Positions 30,447-38,820 of a stretch of DNA of 47,174 nucleotides are shown here, in pieces. Each line of letters opens with the position of its first letter. Position 1 is the stretch's first letter. The notes beneath the pieces are model-generated. The model was not told the DNA's origin and made no database searches. It worked only from the letters and a program-made list of their open reading frames with translations. Origin of the DNA: a virus; IMG/VR virus record IMGVR_UViG_3300001686_000008, positions 1 to 47,174 of that record; one strand, written 5' to 3'. The position numbers and the translations under genes were made by a program.

Positions 30447-30913
30447 TATATGATCCTCAGTTGTGCAGTGCCTTGGAGAGTCACCCGCTGGGTGCTCGTC
30501 AAGATCAACCGCTTCGCCATCACCGTAAAGTTCCCAGTAGGGACAGTCACGCTTGCACCAGGGGCGTAGGGAAGGTAGCCGGTAAACTTGATGCCCGATG
30601 CACTCAACGAAAGCGAAGCTCCATCCAGCAGAATCCCGAGGCCAGTGGAAATGAGCATCCCGCTGCCGCCCCTCAGATTCACGCCGATGCCTGTCGCCCC
30701 GCGAGTGAGGGACGTGTCGATCAACTTCACGCGGAGCAGGGAGCTTATACTTTCAAGTCCGCCAGCAGAGTCCAGATTCAACTGGATTTGACTGCCCGTG
30801 TTCTGGAGCGGAGCAGCGACCCGTATCGTGCTGGTAAGAGCACCGGCCCGGCCCCGCTGCTGGTTGCGGCGGAGTCGCATTGAATTAGCCGCGTTTCGGT
30901 CAATACTTGGCAT
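30446..30913 (-). CDS. beta-rich virion protein (155 aa)
   Basis: The frame is open to 30973, but ATG 30913 has a perfect GGAGGCGGTA site and shares a base with the previous stop. The N-terminus is basic (MRLRRNQQRGRAG); the rest is repeated strand-turn units (IQLNLDSAGG, GIGVNLRGGSGMLI, TVPTGNFTV). Likely a small tail or capsid accessory component. Family unknown. Confidence 0.55.
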   Translation of the reverse strand: MPSIDRNAANSMRLRRNQQRGRAGALTSTIRVAAPLQNTGSQIQLNLDSAGGLESISSLLRVKLIDTSLTRGATGIGVNLRGGSGMLISTGLGILLDGASLSLSASGIKFTGYLPYAPGASVTVPTGNFTVMAKRLILTSTQRVTLQGTAQLRII

Positions 30914-33114
30914 TACCGCCTCCGAACAAGTCCACCGTCCATGACCATCGCCACGATCCGCTCCAAGTTCCAAGTCTTGTTAAGCACCGAGTTCGACACC
31001 TTCACGATGAAGGCGTTGCCCCTGGAACGATTGAGCCATCTGAACTGCCGGCGAGGGGCGGTGAAGGTCTTCGTTCGGGTGGACCTGGGAGCACTGTATG
31101 CCTGCTCCACTGTCGATCCTGTGAACACTTCAATCTTGGCGTTGTAGTCCCCGGCCACGAACCCAGTCTGCGGCTCGCCCAGGATCACGTCTGCCCATTC
31201 CCACAGCGATTCAGTGACGTTCGAGGATAGGTAAGGGGCGAAGATGAGGTAGCTGGAGATAGCAGTGCCATCATCGCTCTTGTCGGTCTGGGTGAGCTTC
31301 TGGATGTACCCAGTTCGCCCGCCCATGAGAATTGCCCTGTCACTCGGACCGTCGCCATCGAACACGATTGCAGAGATGGGGCCGTGCGACGCCGGGAACT
31401 GAATGGGCCAAAAGCTGCCTGTCTTGGAGTCATACCAAATGTGCGTTGTCGTACCCGACACAACAGGCGTCACGAAGATGTACGCCCCTTCTCGGTCGCG
31501 GTCCCAGGCCATCTGCACGTAAGAGGAACCTCGGTTGATCTGCCGGAAGAAGTCGGCCCATTTCCCGTTGCTAAGGTTCTCTGGAGCACTTCCCGAAGGG
31601 GACATCCTGAAGAACCCGCCAGTGCCCACGAAGTAGACTGTGCCGTCCGGGGATTTAGTCCAGGCGTTCGACCCCAACATTCCGATGGCGTCACTCACCA
31701 TGTCAATGCTGCCGCCGTCCGCAGGATCGCCCCGCATCGCCCAGAGATTGTGGTCGCCGCCGATCAACAGAACGTCGTCAGAGAACGGCATGAGGCTGAT
31801 GATAGGTTCGCCTATCCTGCCCGCCGTCGATGCGTTGCCGGCGAACGCCGCCGCACTGTCCGTCTGGGAATAATCCCAGTCGGTCAGGGTGCCAACCCGT
31901 GTGAAGAAGAAGTTCTGCATGTTGTCACGAGGGGCAGCGAGAACCAGACGCCCCCTGTAGACCGCCGCGAGGGTGCAGAGGGTTGGAGCGGTGCCCGCTG
32001 TCGCGGCATAGGTTTCCATGCTCTGCGTCAGGAGGTTCAGTTGTTTGATCGTGAATCCGTCAACGATGTATGCCTTGCCAGTCGAAACCGCCACTGAGGG
32101 AATCACGTCGGCTTTCAGGATCGCCGTACCACCAACGGCCACCGCGATACTTGTTCCAGTGGAATTTCCCTCGTACACGTTGCCGCCGCTGCATGCCACA
32201 AGATTCGTCTGTCGCAGAGTCGCAACCGAGGTCGCGGTATAGACCTGGAAGTTATCCACAGGGGCATTCGTAACCGTTCCCGCAGCGTCAATCCACGCGA
32301 ATCCAACCTGCGTCTGGGACGAACCGGCGGAGGTTGTTGCAGTCACATACAGAATCCCATCCACGTATCCTTGGAACGAATCTCCATTGGCCCGCAACTC
32401 TAAAATATGCTCGGAAGTGTTCAGGAGTGCGGAGGTATTCGTCGGGATAGTGTAGATGCTGGAGATGGTGACATCGTTGGATGCGATACTGATTGTTCCT
32501 GGTCCAGCACTGGTGCTGGCTTGGAAGGTGAGGGTGAGAGCGTTAGTACCCGCACTCCCCGCAACTGCCCCAAGTCGAGCCGCGAGATAGTAGTTTGGAT
32601 TGAGAGTGCCGGTCTCTGCTCGTATGGTGAGCTTCAACACGAAGGCCGATCCCAATGTGATAGCTCCAGTGTATCTTGCTCCGCAACGCTGAAGACCTTT
32701 ATCGGCTTGATTTGAGATGATGACTACGGCAGCGACGTTTGAAGCTGCGTTGTAGACTGCTTTGATGCTGTTGCTCGCCGCGTTGGAGCAGAACCAATTC
32801 GCGTTCAATGTGCCGAGGTTGCCGTTGGCATAGGTGAACGGTTCGTTGAAGTTTAACTGGTCCGCCGTCACGGTGGCTGGGTCGAGAGCAATAGTGGTCT
32901 GGGTGAGAGAAGCGACGTTCTGAGAACCGCTACCAAGCTGGGTGGCATACATCTTCGACGTACCCGCCCGTTGGTTGGCCCTCATTCTTCCCTGGCGGTC
33001 GAAGGGCAGGACATTGAGGCCATCAATCGCTCCATCCACAGGGATGTCCGCGAACGCGGCATCCTTGAGAATCCCCTTGATCGGCGTCTTCCATTCTACG
33101 GGCTTATTGGCCAT
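30913..33114 (-). CDS. tail nozzle-like protein with beta-propeller character
   Basis: 733 residues. The ATG at 33114 has GGGGAG and a natural start (MANKPVEWKTPIKGILKD). The early FDRQGRMRANQRAGTSK and later blocks (SDDVLLIGGDHNLWAMRG, WTKSPDGTVYFVGTGGF, AYIFVTPVVSG) form repeating four-strand units like the propeller of podovirus nozzle proteins (T7 gp12, P22 gp10 type). A lectin-like insert (concanavalin-type LDNF/VDGILYV) spans ~100-300. It should close the portal channel and may contact the host. Followed by the small genes by TAATG. Confidence 0.7.
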   Translation of the reverse strand: MANKPVEWKTPIKGILKDAAFADIPVDGAIDGLNVLPFDRQGRMRANQRAGTSKMYATQLGSGSQNVASLTQTTIALDPATVTADQLNFNEPFTYANGNLGTLNANWFCSNAASNSIKAVYNAASNVAAVVIISNQADKGLQRCGARYTGAITLGSAFVLKLTIRAETGTLNPNYYLAARLGAVAGSAGTNALTLTFQASTSAGPGTISIASNDVTISSIYTIPTNTSALLNTSEHILELRANGDSFQGYVDGILYVTATTSAGSSQTQVGFAWIDAAGTVTNAPVDNFQVYTATSVATLRQTNLVACSGGNVYEGNSTGTSIAVAVGGTAILKADVIPSVAVSTGKAYIVDGFTIKQLNLLTQSMETYAATAGTAPTLCTLAAVYRGRLVLAAPRDNMQNFFFTRVGTLTDWDYSQTDSAAAFAGNASTAGRIGEPIISLMPFSDDVLLIGGDHNLWAMRGDPADGGSIDMVSDAIGMLGSNAWTKSPDGTVYFVGTGGFFRMSPSGSAPENLSNGKWADFFRQINRGSSYVQMAWDRDREGAYIFVTPVVSGTTTHIWYDSKTGSFWPIQFPASHGPISAIVFDGDGPSDRAILMGGRTGYIQKLTQTDKSDDGTAISSYLIFAPYLSSNVTESLWEWADVILGEPQTGFVAGDYNAKIEVFTGSTVEQAYSAPRSTRTKTFTAPRRQFRWLNRSRGNAFIVKVSNSVLNKTWNLERIVAMVMDGGLVRRR

Positions 33115-33124
33115 GACTCTCCCC

Positions 33125-33165
33125 GAAACAAATGTGGGGGCGATGCCGGATGACACCGCCCCCAC
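33125..33165 (-). terminator. terminator after the 33191 gene (minus strand)
   Basis: Minus strand: GTGGGGGCG, a 14-base loop, CGCCCCCAC, then ATTTGTTTC. Strong stem with a partial T-run, 26 bases past the stop of 33191 and directly before the nozzle gene, so that gene needs read-through. Confidence 0.65.
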
Positions 33166-33190
33166 CGGCTTTCAGGTGTGCAAATGAGGC

Positions 33191-33754
33191 TTACCGGATC
33201 GAAGGATCGGTGGCCACGATGCCGCTCTTGAACTGCACTTCGACGCTGGAGATGAACACCGCGTCGGTCGCATGGGCGGCGGAGACCAGGTTGATCGTCA
33301 CGACATCGCCGGCCACGAGGGTATTGCCATTCAAACTGATGGTACGAACCGCAGCTTTCGCAGCCGCCAGCGGGATAGCCGCACTGGCAACCACGGTGAG
33401 GGCAGCAGTCAGGGCCGCACCCGCACGTTTACGGTAGGCCGTGCAAGTCAGGGTCGGGGCGTCAGCCGCTCCGCCGGACACCGCCAGGACGTTGATCTTC
33501 AGTTCGTCGGAGGTCGGGTCGTAGTGCTGGGGCACGATGAACGAGAAGGTGCCGCACGCAGTCTGACCAGCGACGCAGGACGCGACAAGGGCATTGGTTT
33601 CACTCGCCACGATGGCGGGAACCGTCGCCGCAGTCAGGCCCAGGCCGGCAGCGGTGGAAAGATCGAAGGGGGCGAGAGGCATGTAAAGACGAACACCGTC
33701 GCCGCTCGTGCGGGGCAGGTTCTTCAACTGTGAGAGGAACTGGAACGGATTCAT
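33191..33754 (-). CDS. virion structural protein (187 aa)
   Basis: ATG 33754 (AGGAAG upstream) gives MNPFQFLSQLKNLPR; the frame is open earlier. Ala/Val/Thr-rich with many strands (PLAPFDLSTAAGLGLTAATV, VVTINLVSAAHATDAVF), like a trimeric head-fibre or decoration protein. Between adaptor and nozzle genes. Followed by a terminator. Not assigned to a known family. Confidence 0.6.
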   Translation of the reverse strand: MNPFQFLSQLKNLPRTSGDGVRLYMPLAPFDLSTAAGLGLTAATVPAIVASETNALVASCVAGQTACGTFSFIVPQHYDPTSDELKINVLAVSGGAADAPTLTCTAYRKRAGAALTAALTVVASAAIPLAAAKAAVRTISLNGNTLVAGDVVTINLVSAAHATDAVFISSVEVQFKSGIVATDPSIR

Positions 33755-33818
33755 GTGACTTCTTCCTGCCCGTCTGGGCAACTTGGATACAAACCTCTCG
33801 GGTCTGTATTTCTTATCC

Positions 33819-34565
33819 TCACGCCGCGTAAATGCGGAGACGGTCGGCAAACACTACCTGACCATCATTGATCGTGGCTTGTAAAATCTCCGTGCGGTTG
33901 TCAGGCAGGAACGCTCCGTAGCTCCACCCGTGCTGCTGCCGCATAGCTGTCAAATGCGAGCGGTTGTAGCTCATGTCCAACTGGCAAAGGCAGCCAACTG
34001 AACGGGCCACTCGGGGTTCATCCCCCGGTTCACTCGCAACATCAACGGCGTGAATGTGGCCGAAGATGATATTGCCGTACACCTGGGCCATCTCGGACGC
34101 AGCGTTCTTGCCGCCGACAAATCCATGCCCAAACTTCTGGCCGTTGTACTTGTAAATTCCTCTGCGTTTATCGAAGGGCAGGACGATGGTGCCATTGCTG
34201 GTGGTCAACTCCTCGAACTCACCGATAAACAGTTTGGCCAAATCGGTAAGCGGGCCGGCCTTCTTGACCCCATCCTTATCTACCAAATCCCATAGCCGCT
34301 GGTCATGGTTGCCGAGGGTGATGACGTTGGGCTTGTACCACTTCAAGAAGTCCATGCCGGCATCGAAGTCGGCTTGCATGGAATGACGCTTCTCATCCTT
34401 CTTGGCCCCTTCACGGATCGCCCGGAAGTCCCAGATGTCACCCAGGAAAATCCGCATCTTCGGATCAAATTCCTTGACGAATTTCTTGAAAGCCCGAACC
34501 GCAGTAATGTCCTGTCGGTCCCCGTGAAGATCGCCTGCGGCGACGAATGTTTCCATTAGTCCCAT
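33819..34565 (-). CDS. calcineurin-like metallophosphoesterase
   Basis: 248 residues. All five family motifs are present: AAGDLHGD, FLGDIWDF, TLGNHDQ, then GHG and GHIHAVD. The enzyme uses two metals to hydrolyse phosphomono- or diesters. In a virion operon it may trim nucleotides or signalling molecules, but its target is unknown. Two near starts (34565, 34556). The GGAGG site at 34573-34577 sits inside the spacer of the promoter at 34567, so the first is used on long mRNAs and the second could be nearly leaderless on local ones. Confidence 0.85.
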   Translation of the reverse strand: MGLMETFVAAGDLHGDRQDITAVRAFKKFVKEFDPKMRIFLGDIWDFRAIREGAKKDEKRHSMQADFDAGMDFLKWYKPNVITLGNHDQRLWDLVDKDGVKKAGPLTDLAKLFIGEFEELTTSNGTIVLPFDKRRGIYKYNGQKFGHGFVGGKNAASEMAQVYGNIIFGHIHAVDVASEPGDEPRVARSVGCLCQLDMSYNRSHLTAMRQQHGWSYGAFLPDNRTEILQATINDGQVVFADRLRIYAA

Positions 34566-34566
34566 A

Positions 34567-34595
34567 ATTATACCTCCAAATTACCCGAAAAGCAA
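34567..34595 (-). promoter_or_regulatory. late promoter merged with a ribosome site
   Basis: Minus strand: TTGCTT (34595-34590), a 17-base spacer, TATAAT (34572-34567). The spacer ends TTTGGAGG instead of AATGTGG, so it also supplies the GGAGG for ATG 34565, which begins 1 base after the -10. Confidence 0.65.
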
Positions 34596-34596
34596 A

Positions 34597-35397
34597 TTAG
34601 ACTGCGTTACCGTTGTAGGTATCGACGCCGTAGTAGTTCGCTGGGCGACCATACGACTTTGCTTCGGACTTATCCCCATAATCCAAGATTCGTGGTGCGG
34701 TCGTGCGGAGGTCAATCCGCTTCGACTTCGCAAGCTCCCGTTGATAGGCCGCTTCACGCGGCCCAATGTTGTCCCCGATGTCCAGTTCTGCTTCAGCCAT
34801 GCACGCGGCCAGGATGGTCCGGTCATGGATATAGCCGCTGACAGGTGAATCGGTCCCGTTGGCCATCGCCTGGGGGAACCTCTTGTAGCGGGCTGTAATC
34901 GTTTCGGTCCCAGTCGGGGCAGGATAGAAGACAGCTTCCCACCGCTGGCCGGTCGCGGTCGCAATCGTGTTGATGGGACGGACCGTGTAATAGGTCGCCG
35001 TACCCGTACTGCTACTAGCAGCTTGCATCCGGCGAAGCTCTACGTCCGTCACCTGGGTAATCTCTATCCGAGGCCCAGTGGCCCCGTAGGTGAACGGCCC
35101 GATGATAATTCCGTAGAAGTCGTCAGGCAGGTAAAGGCGAGACGCATCCGCTGCGACCAGGCCCGTGCCGAACACGAGAGTCAGAGGCACGGTTAGGAAG
35201 TTCCACTTCCCGTCATTCTCCGTCATGAACCGATGGTAGCCGTCATCCACCAGCCGCGTCACGCGGTCCAGGTCATGGGCGTCAATCGGAAGCTGAGCAG
35301 CTTGATCGCCGGCAGCCCCGTAGTAGGCCACGCCCAGGTACTCCGCAACTCGGATGCGGAGCTTATCGTAAGTGAGTCGGAGGGTTGAATCAGCCAT
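34597..35397 (-). CDS. head-tail adaptor / tail tubular protein A-like
   Basis: 266 residues. Long N-terminal helix (RLTYDKLRIRVAEYLGV), a VTRLVDDGYHRFMTENDGKW block, strand-rich middle (TYYTVRPINTI) and helical C-terminus (AELDIGDNIGPREAAYQ). This helical-strand-helical layout fits podovirus adaptors sitting between portal and nozzle (T7 gp11 type). ATG with TGGGGAACGA. A strong terminator lies just upstream, so expression depends on read-through from the capsid genes. Confidence 0.65.
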   Translation of the reverse strand: MADSTLRLTYDKLRIRVAEYLGVAYYGAAGDQAAQLPIDAHDLDRVTRLVDDGYHRFMTENDGKWNFLTVPLTLVFGTGLVAADASRLYLPDDFYGIIIGPFTYGATGPRIEITQVTDVELRRMQAASSSTGTATYYTVRPINTIATATGQRWEAVFYPAPTGTETITARYKRFPQAMANGTDSPVSGYIHDRTILAACMAEAELDIGDNIGPREAAYQRELAKSKRIDLRTTAPRILDYGDKSEAKSYGRPANYYGVDTYNGNAV

Positions 35398-35408
35398 TCG
35401 TTCCCCAG

Positions 35409-35447
35409 AAAAAAATTGGGGGCCAAGGCCGTTGCCTCGGCCCCCAA
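35409..35447 (-). terminator. strong terminator after the capsid genes
   Basis: Minus strand: TTGGGGGCC, inner stem AGGC/GCCT, GGCCCCCAA, then TTTTTTTC. Perfect outer 9-base stem plus T7 run. It would keep capsid and scaffold transcripts more abundant than downstream tail transcripts. Confidence 0.9.
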
Positions 35448-35490
35448 CCGGAGGTTGCGTAGCATCCTAGCTACGCCAGGGGGATTTCAA

Positions 35491-35928
35491 TTAGACCTTC
35501 TGAACGCGATTGACAGTCTTCACGTTGTCGGTCGTGTTGGCTTCAAAGGCGATGAACAGGATGTCACCGTCTGCCGCAGTACCCTTAACCAGGGCACCTT
35601 TGGTGTTGTCCGGCTCCAGGAAGTCGCCAGCCGCCACGTCGGCGGTGCCGTCAACTTCCACGTCCAGCACGTCGCCGGACTGGGGCTGAAGAAGCTCAAC
35701 GAAGCAGGGGCCAACCTTGCCAGCTTCACTCTCGGGAGCGACGCCGGCGAAGAACTTCACGTTGCCCGCCGCAACGGCCTGCACAGCCTGGCCAAGCCGC
35801 AGCTTGGGGTCGGCGTCAGTCTTCGTCGCAGCCTGGTCGTAGTGAAAAATCTGACCCTTGCGAATGGTCGTGGTGCCGGTGAAATACCGGCGAATCGTCT
35901 TGAGGTCTTGAGAACCGCTGTACTGCAT
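35491..35928 (-). CDS. capsid decoration-like protein (145 aa)
   Basis: Directly downstream of the major capsid gene and ended by the strong terminator, so made in high amount. Strand-rich, with GTTTIRKGQIFHY, SGDVLDVEVDG and ADGDILFIAF, the beta-barrel style of head decoration or stabilising proteins (DUF2190-like). Ribosome site GGGAG. Assignment rests on position and fold style. Confidence 0.6.
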   Translation of the reverse strand: MQYSGSQDLKTIRRYFTGTTTIRKGQIFHYDQAATKTDADPKLRLGQAVQAVAAGNVKFFAGVAPESEAGKVGPCFVELLQPQSGDVLDVEVDGTADVAAGDFLEPDNTKGALVKGTAADGDILFIAFEANTTDNVKTVNRVQKV

Positions 35929-36026
35929 GATTTCTATCTCCCGCCCTAAAGGGCAGTGGCTAAATACACTTTGCCGTCAACCGTATGAGGGAAGGCCCGC
36001 TACGCAGGCCCCCCTCGGTCGGTTGT

Positions 36027-37127
36027 TTAGGCGGTAAGGACGTTGTGGATGCAGAAGCCGCCTTCGCGGACGTTGATGCCCACATACTGGTACGAGCCGT
36101 CCACGAAGGTCGTGGCGACGTTGTGAAGCTCGGGGTCACGGTCCGGCTCATCCTCACGCATCCAGTCGCCTTCCAGGACGAAGGGCTTGAACTTGTCGTG
36201 ATTCACGCCGTAGACCGGGCGGTCAGTGTCGCCGTCCAGTTCGGGGGCATGCTCGACGGGGACGCGGTTGAACGCCAGGACGCCGTGGAACTTGTCCAGG
36301 TCGGCACCGAGGTTCTCGTTGGCCTTGCGAGCCAGATCGCCATACGAGACGACATCATCCAGGCCCATGTAGATGCGGAACTTGTTCGAGCCTTCCTTGC
36401 TGAGGTCTTTCGCCAGCATGGGGCTGCGGAAACGAGTCGCATAGAAGGCACGGCTCAGCTTCGTGATGAAGTCGGAGTTGATGCCGGTCTTCGTGTCGGC
36501 GTAGTTACGCCACTTGGACTGGGTGGTCGGATTGATACCCGACTTGTCGTTGATGGTCTGGGTCGTGTCGCCCCACAGAATGCGGCGACCGCTGAAGCCA
36601 CCCGCGATGTCGATCAGGGCGTCATAGCCGCTGCCGACAGCCGGGATGAGTTTCGAGATGTAGTACGGCAGACCACGGGGATTCAGGTCGTCGTTCGAGT
36701 CCTGCGGAGTCTTCCACGCACGGGTTTCCAGCAAGTCGGCCATCGCCAACATTGCGTCGAGCCGGCGGGACTCCACGAGGTTGATGAACCGGGCCTTGCC
36801 ACGGTTACGCAGCACTTCACGACGCTCGATGCTCCACTGGCCTTCGACCTGCACCCACGGTGCGGTCAAACGCTTCTGGACATCGGCGACGTTGATGCTC
36901 GAACGCTGGTAGAGCCGGACGTGACGGGCGTTGCCCGAGTTGTCCAGCATGATGTTGCGGACGATGCTCGTGCCGCCATCAATTTCCATCTTGTCTTTCT
37001 GGAACCACGTATTGACGGCGACGTAATTGACCTTCGCCAGAGCGACCTCGAAGTCCATATCCGGGAGATTCTCCAGGGTGGTCTTCGTCAGGTCGATGAG
37101 GTCAGCGTTTGAAATTCCAACTGCCAT
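36027..37127 (-). CDS. major capsid protein (HK97-type)
   Basis: 366 residues. Begins MAVGISNADLIDLTKTTLE. Shows an N-arm, an E-loop-like stretch around DGGTSIVRNIML, a long spine helix (SRRLDAMLAMADLLETRAW) and A-domain strands (DFITKLSRAFYATRFRSP, FRIYMGLDDVVSYGDL), ending GGFCIHNVLTA. The order and size match podovirus capsid proteins that need a separate scaffold, which is encoded directly upstream. It forms the procapsid shell with the portal. A weak AGG ribosome site is offset by high expression from 38352. Confidence 0.85.
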   Translation of the reverse strand: MAVGISNADLIDLTKTTLENLPDMDFEVALAKVNYVAVNTWFQKDKMEIDGGTSIVRNIMLDNSGNARHVRLYQRSSINVADVQKRLTAPWVQVEGQWSIERREVLRNRGKARFINLVESRRLDAMLAMADLLETRAWKTPQDSNDDLNPRGLPYYISKLIPAVGSGYDALIDIAGGFSGRRILWGDTTQTINDKSGINPTTQSKWRNYADTKTGINSDFITKLSRAFYATRFRSPMLAKDLSKEGSNKFRIYMGLDDVVSYGDLARKANENLGADLDKFHGVLAFNRVPVEHAPELDGDTDRPVYGVNHDKFKPFVLEGDWMREDEPDRDPELHNVATTFVDGSYQYVGINVREGGFCIHNVLTA

Positions 37128-37168
37128 GATACAAACCTATTTTCTTCTGTCCGAGAGAGGGGCAGGAT

Positions 37169-38329
37169 TTAGTCGTCGAAGCCTTCGATGCCTCGATCAG
37201 CAGCGAACCTTGCGACAGCTTCTTCAGCCGCTTCCTTGGACTTGCCGGCAGTCGCGGGAACCAGCCGTTGAGTGGGCCGGGCCGTAATCGCGTTCTGCCG
37301 TTTGTGAACCTGTTCCTTGATACCTTTACGCACGATTTGGTTTCGGAATGGTGCCGAAACCGACAGATGGGCCTGGTTAAGGGCCTTCCTCGGGGAGAGG
37401 TCAATGCCCTTGGCTTTGGCGGCAATCCGAAGATCGTCAGCCAGTTGGCCAAGCTGCTTCTTGAACTCCATCTGCTCAGGAGTGAGGGGCTTGTCAGCCG
37501 TGCCATACATTTCCGGGAACTTCTCGGTCAATGTAGTAAACGTCTGACGGGCTTCCGTCTTGTTCAACTCCTGCTGCTGAACCAGATTCGCCGCGAACAT
37601 TGCTTTCACGGGTTCGATCAGTTCAGCTTTCAGGGCGTCCGCGAACTCGCCAAGCTCATCTCCGTTTGCCTCTTTGAAGTCATTGAGGGCGGAGTAAAAC
37701 TTGTCCAGTCGGGGCGTCAGTGGCTCAACCACATTCTGTGCGGGCGGTTGGACCTGGGTGCCAGGTGCGGCCTGGGTGCCAGGGAGGTACTGCCGTGACA
37801 GGTTCGTGTAGTTCTCTGCCAAACTCGTCAACGTCTCGGCGGCGATTTCAGGGTCGGCCTTCACGAGACGATCAATCTTTTCCTTGGACCACCCAAGCTC
37901 CGCTTCCGCGAAGTAACGTAGGGTGGGGTCGATGTCAGCCGGCGTCTCAGCCTGCGTTTCAGCGGCGACCGCCTTGCTTTCGACCTTTGTTTCTTTGGCG
38001 ACCTTTTCGGTCGGCTTCCCTTCCTCTGTCGCATCGTTCTCGGGGGTCTCCAGACCCTCCTCACGAAGTTCTTCCTGCTGCTCCAGGCGAGCTTGCCGGT
38101 TTCGATCCCGACGCCGCTGGGCCACGTCACCAGACACTTCGGCCTTTTCGGTATCCTTGGCAGCCTTCTCGCTCTTGCCCTCCAATTCCTCGGGGGCCTT
38201 CTCGAAAAACCGCTCCATCGCAGATTCGATGTTGGCGTTCTGCTCAGCGGTCAATTCCGGCATCTCCGAAGATGCAGGTTCGGTACTGTTCAGGTCTGCT
38301 TGATCGTTCATATTAAAGTCGTCAGCCAC
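37169..38329 (-). CDS. scaffolding protein
   Basis: 386 residues, very acidic and helical. Disordered, Glu/Lys/Ala-rich first half (ADLNSTEPASSEMPEL...), then helices (LVKADPEIAAETLTSLAENY) and a basic C-terminal end, the part of scaffolds that contacts capsid protein. Position directly before the capsid gene supports it. The GTG start is decided by GGAGG seven bases upstream and by the promoter at 38352. The product should be shed or cleaved on maturation. Confidence 0.8.
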   Translation of the reverse strand: MADDFNMNDQADLNSTEPASSEMPELTAEQNANIESAMERFFEKAPEELEGKSEKAAKDTEKAEVSGDVAQRRRDRNRQARLEQQEELREEGLETPENDATEEGKPTEKVAKETKVESKAVAAETQAETPADIDPTLRYFAEAELGWSKEKIDRLVKADPEIAAETLTSLAENYTNLSRQYLPGTQAAPGTQVQPPAQNVVEPLTPRLDKFYSALNDFKEANGDELGEFADALKAELIEPVKAMFAANLVQQQELNKTEARQTFTTLTEKFPEMYGTADKPLTPEQMEFKKQLGQLADDLRIAAKAKGIDLSPRKALNQAHLSVSAPFRNQIVRKGIKEQVHKRQNAITARPTQRLVPATAGKSKEAAEEAVARFAADRGIEGFDD

Positions 38330-38351
38330 AGAATACCTCCGTAGAACTGTA

Positions 38352-38380
38352 ATTATACCACATTATTGGACTGAATGCAA
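38352..38380 (-). promoter_or_regulatory. late promoter, consensus type
   Basis: Minus strand: TTGCAT (38380-38375), a 17-base spacer ending AATGTGG, TATAAT (38357-38352). Placed directly before scaffold and capsid genes. Confidence 0.85.
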
Positions 38381-38390
38381 ATTATCGGAC

Positions 38391-38717
38391 TTAAAAATGC
38401 TCAAAGCCCAGGTCTTTTTTCACGCGGTCAAGCTGTTTGGCGTTCTCGAAGATCATCCGCCCGTCCGGGGCGAACTCATGATGAGGGAACATACGCTTGG
38501 CTTCCTCGATTTGCTCGGGAAGCACGCCCAATGCCCTGCTGTACTGCACCTGCCGGAACCCGGCGGTGCTTTGCGGCTCATCGTCGATCTTCTTCCCCAC
38601 GGTGTCACAGGTAGGGCAGTGCTGTTTGTCCACGTCGCTATCCCAGCAGAACTGGGAGAAGCGGTCTTCGCACTTCTCGCATGAGAAGCTGTAGATGCCT
38701 CCGCCTTGTTTGGCCAT
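38391..38717 (-). CDS. zinc-ribbon protein, FmdB-like (108 aa)
   Basis: N-terminal CEKC and CPTC pairs (YSFSCEKCEDRFSQF; KQHCPTCDTVG) form a zinc ribbon of the FmdB style, followed by a charged helical part (PEQIEEAKRMFPHHE). Ribosome site GAGGAGG. Small zinc-ribbon proteins are common between portal and scaffold genes; the role is unknown, perhaps a head-assembly or regulatory factor. Confidence 0.7.
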   Translation of the reverse strand: MAKQGGGIYSFSCEKCEDRFSQFCWDSDVDKQHCPTCDTVGKKIDDEPQSTAGFRQVQYSRALGVLPEQIEEAKRMFPHHEFAPDGRMIFENAKQLDRVKKDLGFEHF

Positions 38718-38718
38718 T

Positions 38719-38820
38719 TCAACCTCCTCGCAGAATGCGAATGAACGAAACGATGTTAGCCCCCAGCAACATTGCGGATGCGGTAATCCACAATACCGAT
38801 TCGACCACCTTGTATGCCAT
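38719..38820 (-). CDS. 33-residue membrane peptide
   Basis: The ATG shares a base with the portal stop (TAATG). One hydrophobic helix (VLWITASAMLLGANIVSFI) with a basic end (RILRGG). Its 3' end carries the GAGGAGG site of the zinc-ribbon gene. Unusual as a membrane peptide inside the head module. Confidence 0.5.
   Translation of the reverse strand: MAYKVVESVLWITASAMLLGANIVSFIRILRGG

Noticed and set aside
35990-36020. GGCC-containing hairpin as a terminator after the capsid gene
   Set aside because: Pairing is partial and there is no T-run; the convincing terminator is at 35409-35447.
35985-37112. 375-residue plus-strand frame opposite the capsid gene
   Set aside because: Antisense shadow; the minus strand has the capsid pattern, ribosome sites and operon context.
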